Below are positions 61,615-64,000 of a DNA stretch of 64,000 nt, piece by piece. The notes beneath the pieces were generated by a model. That model worked only from the letters and a program-made list of their open reading frames with translations. It was not told where the DNA came from and ran no database searches. This DNA is from Sphingomonas changnyeongensis (GTDB taxonomy: Bacteria > Pseudomonadota > Alphaproteobacteria > Sphingomonadales > Sphingomonadaceae). Made by a program: the position numbers and the translations under genes. The stretch covers positions 938,501 to 1,002,500 of the forward strand of contig NZ_CP047895.1 in the NCBI RefSeq assembly GCF_009913435.1, given 5' to 3'. Position 1 is the first letter of the stretch. Every line of letters starts with the position of its first letter.

Positions 61615-62558
61615 TTGAGCTTGCTCTCGATCGCGTCCCAGATGCGCGCCGCGGTGTCGGTGCCGTTGAACCGGTCGATGGCGACGATGCCGGTGGGCGA
61701 GGTGACGTTGATCTCGGTCAGCCACTGGCCGCCGATCACGTCGATGCCGACGAACAGCAGCCCGCGCCGCTTGAGTTCGGGGCCGAGCGCCGCGCAGATC
61801 GCGCGCTCGCGCTCGGTCAGGTCGGTCTTGGCCGCCTTGCCGCCCACCGCCAGGTTCGACCGGATCTCGCCTTCGCCGGGCAGGCGGTTGACCGCGCCGG
61901 CCACCTCGCCATCGACCAGCACGATGCGCTTGTCGCCCTGAGCGACGCCGGGCAGGAACGCCTGCACGACATGCGGCTCGCGCCAGGCGGCGTTGAACAC
62001 CTCGATCAGCGACGACAGATTGGCCCCGTCCGCGCCGATGCGGAAGATCGCCTTGCCGCCATTGCCGTGCAGCGGCTTGACCACCACCTCGCCGTGGCGG
62101 GCGAGAAACGCCTTGGCTTCGGCAACGCTGCGCGTGACCAGGGTCGGCGGCATGAACTGTGCATAATCGAGCACCCAGACCTTTTCCGGGGCGTTGCGCA
62201 CCTGAACGGGGTCGTTCACCACCAGCGTCCGGTCGGCGATGCGTTCGAGCAGATGGGTGGCGGTGATATAGCCAAGGTCGAACGGCGGATCCTGCCGCAT
62301 CAGCACGACATCGGCCTCGGCACCCAGATCGAGCCGCACCGGATCGGCAAAGGCGAAATGATTGCCGGCCACCGCCTGCACGGTCACCGGATGCGCGCTG
62401 GCCCAGACGCGCCCGGCCTCATAGCTCAGATCCTCGGGCGCGTAATGGAACAGCCGGTGGCCGCGCGCCTGCGCCGACAGCATCAAAGCGAAGGTCGAAT
62501 CGCCCGCAATGTTGATCGAATCGAGCGGATCCATCTGGACGGCGACCGCAAGCGACAT
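61611..62558 (-). CDS. gshB: Glutathione synthetase
   Basis: An ATP-grasp ligase that joins gamma-glutamylcysteine and glycine. Family features across 315 residues: VAVQMDPLDSINIAGDSTFA at the N terminus, VLMRQDPPFDLGYI, VVKPLHGNGGKAIFRI (ATP-binding), and TEINVTSPTG near the end. It is upstream of DedA with a 4-base overlap. GshA is not in the window. Confidence 0.97.
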   Translation of the reverse strand: MSLAVAVQMDPLDSINIAGDSTFALMLSAQARGHRLFHYAPEDLSYEAGRVWASAHPVTVQAVAGNHFAFADPVRLDLGAEADVVLMRQDPPFDLGYITATHLLERIADRTLVVNDPVQVRNAPEKVWVLDYAQFMPPTLVTRSVAEAKAFLARHGEVVVKPLHGNGGKAIFRIGADGANLSSLIEVFNAAWREPHVVQAFLPGVAQGDKRIVLVDGEVAGAVNRLPGEGEIRSNLAVGGKAAKTDLTERERAICAALGPELKRRGLLFVGIDVIGGQWLTEINVTSPTGIVAIDRFNGTDTAARIWDAIESKLK

Positions 62559-62660
62559 GTCGGCAAACTCCGTTGACTGGCGCGCGCTGTAGGGCGGCCG
62601 GCGGGGCCTGTCACGTCAGCGGGTGTTTTTGTTTGTCGCGGCGTCATGGTTGGGAAGAAC

Positions 62661-62740
62661 GGCACCGGCCCGCTCCCCCACCCGGCCTCCCATCGACAGG
62701 ATATGCTATGGGAGGCCGGGTGGGGGAGCGGGCCGGTGCC
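62661..62740. repeat. Long-hairpin repeat element, copy 2
   Basis: A perfect 33-bp inverted repeat (62661-62693 with 62708-62740) around a 14-base loop, in the 262-base gap between gshB and yraN. The arms match those at 13112-13191, and the loop matches that copy's loop when reverse-complemented (AGCATATCCTGTCG against AGCGTAACCTGCCG), as if the hairpin core were inverted. Flanking short GCGCC hairpins with ACAAAC are also shared. Confidence 0.85.
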
Positions 62741-62820
62741 GCCCCCGCGCCGCGAGGCGCGGCACAAACAACCCGGTGCCGCCCCCGCGCCGTCAGGCGC
62801 GCAACCAGGACTCTCGCCCC

Positions 62821-63174
62821 TCAGCCGATCCACGCATTCTCGATATGGCGCGGCAGGCGGCGGGGGGCGATCAGCAGCACGTCGATGCGCACCGCATCCT
62901 CGGGCCGGGCATAGCGGGGCAGCAGATATTCGGCTGCCGCCGCAACGCGGGCGAGCCGGCGTTCGTCGATCGCATGGTCGAGCGCGGCGTCGCTGGCGCG
63001 GGTCTTCACCTCGACAAAGGCGACCAGCCGCCCGCGCCGCGCGACCAGATCCACCTCACCCACCGGGGTGCGCACCCGCCGGTCGAGGATCTGCCAGCCC
63101 TTCAGCCGCAGATACCAGGCGGCGCGCTCCTCGCCGGCGCGGCCGCGGGCCTCGGCGGCGCGCCGGCCGGTCAT
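62821..63174 (-). CDS. yraN: YraN (UPF0102) family nuclease-fold protein
   Basis: A 117-residue protein with the restriction-endonuclease-like fold. The motif order GRAGEERAAWYL, GEVDLVARRG and VAFVEVKTRAS gives the D...ExK pattern. The function is unproven; the family may be a Holliday junction resolvase-like nuclease. Its start overlaps the rsmI stop by 4 bases (ATGA), and rsmI-yraN neighbours are common in bacteria. Confidence 0.93.
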   Translation of the reverse strand: MTGRRAAEARGRAGEERAAWYLRLKGWQILDRRVRTPVGEVDLVARRGRLVAFVEVKTRASDAALDHAIDERRLARVAAAAEYLLPRYARPEDAVRIDVLLIAPRRLPRHIENAWIG

Positions 63175-64000
63175 GGCTTGAGCGCCAGCGCCCGCGCATA
63201 AAGCGCCTTGCGGTCAAGGCCGAAGCGCCGGGCCACTTCGCCCGCCGCCTTGGCCGCCGGCAGCCGGGTCAGCGCCTCGGCCAGCGCGGCATCGGCATCG
63301 TCCGCGCTGGGCGGCGCGGCGGCACCGGGCGGGGCGACGACGATCACCAGCTCCCCCTTGGGCGGCTGTTCGGCATAGCGCTCGGCCAGCTGGCCGAGCG
63401 TGCCGGTCACGCATTCCTCGAACTTCTTGCTGATCTCGCGCGCCACCGCCGCCTCGCGGTCGCCAAGCCCCGCGCCCAGTGCGGCCAGCGTCGCGGCAAG
63501 GCGCGGCCCGGCTTCGTACAGCACCAGCGTCGCGCGCACCGCCGCCACCTCGGCAATCGCATCGGCGCGCGCCTTGGCCTTGGTCGGCAGAAAGCCGAGA
63601 TAGAAGAACCGGTCGGTCGGCAGCCCGGCCAGGGTCAGCGCGGCGATCGCCGCGCACGGGCCGGGGATGGTGGTGACCGCGATGCCCGCCGCGTGCGCGT
63701 CGCGCACCAGCTTGTAGCCGGGATCGGAGATCAGCGGCGTCCCGGCATCCGACACCAGCGCCACCGCCTCTGCGGTCATGCGCGCGATCAGATCGGGCCG
63801 GACGCGGTCGGCATTGTGATCATGATAGGGCAGCATCGGCCGCCTGGCACCGATATGGTGGAGCAGCCGGGCGGTCACCCGGCTGTCCTCGACCGCCAGC
63901 AGGTCGGCACGGGCAAGAATGTCAGCGGCGCGCGGCGACAGATCGGAAAGATTGCCGATCGGCGTCGCGACGATGTAGAGGCCGGGCGCAAGGGAGTTGG
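63171..64000 (-). CDS. rsmI: 16S rRNA 2'-O-ribose C1402 methyltransferase RsmI (N terminus outside window)
   Basis: A SAM-dependent tetrapyrrole-methylase-fold enzyme that methylates C1402 in the ribosomal P site. The frame is open to the window edge, starting with PGLYIVATPIGNLSDLSPRA, the family N terminus, so only a few residues are missing. YHDHN, SDAGTPLISDPGY, IPGPCAAIAAL and FYLGFLPTK are diagnostic. Its stop overlaps yraN. Confidence 0.95.
   Translation of the reverse strand, partial: NSLAPGLYIVATPIGNLSDLSPRAADILARADLLAVEDSRVTARLLHHIGARRPMLPYHDHNADRVRPDLIARMTAEAVALVSDAGTPLISDPGYKLVRDAHAAGIAVTTIPGPCAAIAALTLAGLPTDRFFYLGFLPTKAKARADAIAEVAAVRATLVLYEAGPRLAATLAALGAGLGDREAAVAREISKKFEECVTGTLGQLAERYAEQPPKGELVIVVAPPGAAAPPSADDADAALAEALTRLPAAKAAGEVARRFGLDRKALYARALALKP

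Overview
The window is a high-GC chromosomal segment from an alphaproteobacterium, most likely a member of the Sphingomonadaceae (Sphingomonas or a close relative). The evidence is the gene content and protein signatures: a UPF0262 protein, a PhaR/PhaC-like locus, a very large TonB-dependent receptor, PEP-CTERM proteins, the F1-only atpHAGDC operon, and tetrameric-type cytidine deaminase beside dcd. It is almost all core genome. No insertion sequence, prophage, CRISPR array, rRNA or tRNA was recognised, and no stretch longer than about 300 bases lacks a gene.

Layout. 0-2 kb: end of sdhD and sdhA. 2-5.4 kb: secreted hypothetical, membrane anti-sigma candidate, ECF sigma factor and a divergent outer-membrane barrel protein. 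5.4-11.4 kb (minus): BI-1 protein, queA, cyclophilin lipoprotein, coaD, ispA, xseB, dnaB. 11.5-15.7 kb: UPF0262, cdd, dcd, a hairpin repeat, chorismate mutase, polyprenyl synthase, glutaminase. 15.7-23.7 kb (minus): a complete phosphate regulon gph-phoR-pstSCAB-phoU-phoB with a Pho-box-like triplet before pstS. 23.8-27.1 kb: glmU-glmS. 27.3-31.2 kb: PEP-CTERM protein and the PHA locus (phaR, PhaC-like enzyme, thiolase). 31.4-37.5 kb: TonB receptor, alr, MFS transporter. 37.5-42.6 kb: csaA, exported methyltransferase, lipoprotein esterase, solitary cpaF, SGNH esterase with PEP-CTERM. 42.8-48.7 kb: the F1 ATP synthase operon, interrupted twice by small secreted proteins. 48.9-57.9 kb: MCP-like receptor, ada, membrane serine protease, secreted hydrolase, priA, ohr/ohrR. 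57.9-64 kb: TPR/aspartyl hydroxylase, fructose-6-phosphate aldolase-like protein, xerC-like recombinase, DedA, gshB, a second hairpin repeat, yraN, rsmI (cut by the window edge).

Two themes stand out. First, about eleven genes, including the essential dnaB, are broken by single-base frameshifts, mostly in short C/G runs. Restoring one base gives a normal-length product in each case, so I annotate them as full-length genes with a probable sequencing or assembly error. Second, two secreted proteins of unknown function, apparently distant relatives of each other, sit inside the F1 ATPase operon. One follows atpG and the other follows atpD, each coupled by a 4-base start/stop overlap. This is the least explained and most unusual arrangement in the window.

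Regulatory structure that can be read directly includes the Pho-box triplet, a perfect 20-bp palindrome between ohr and ohrR, an 8-bp inverted repeat between the ECF sigma gene and the barrel gene, and four convincing factor-independent terminators.
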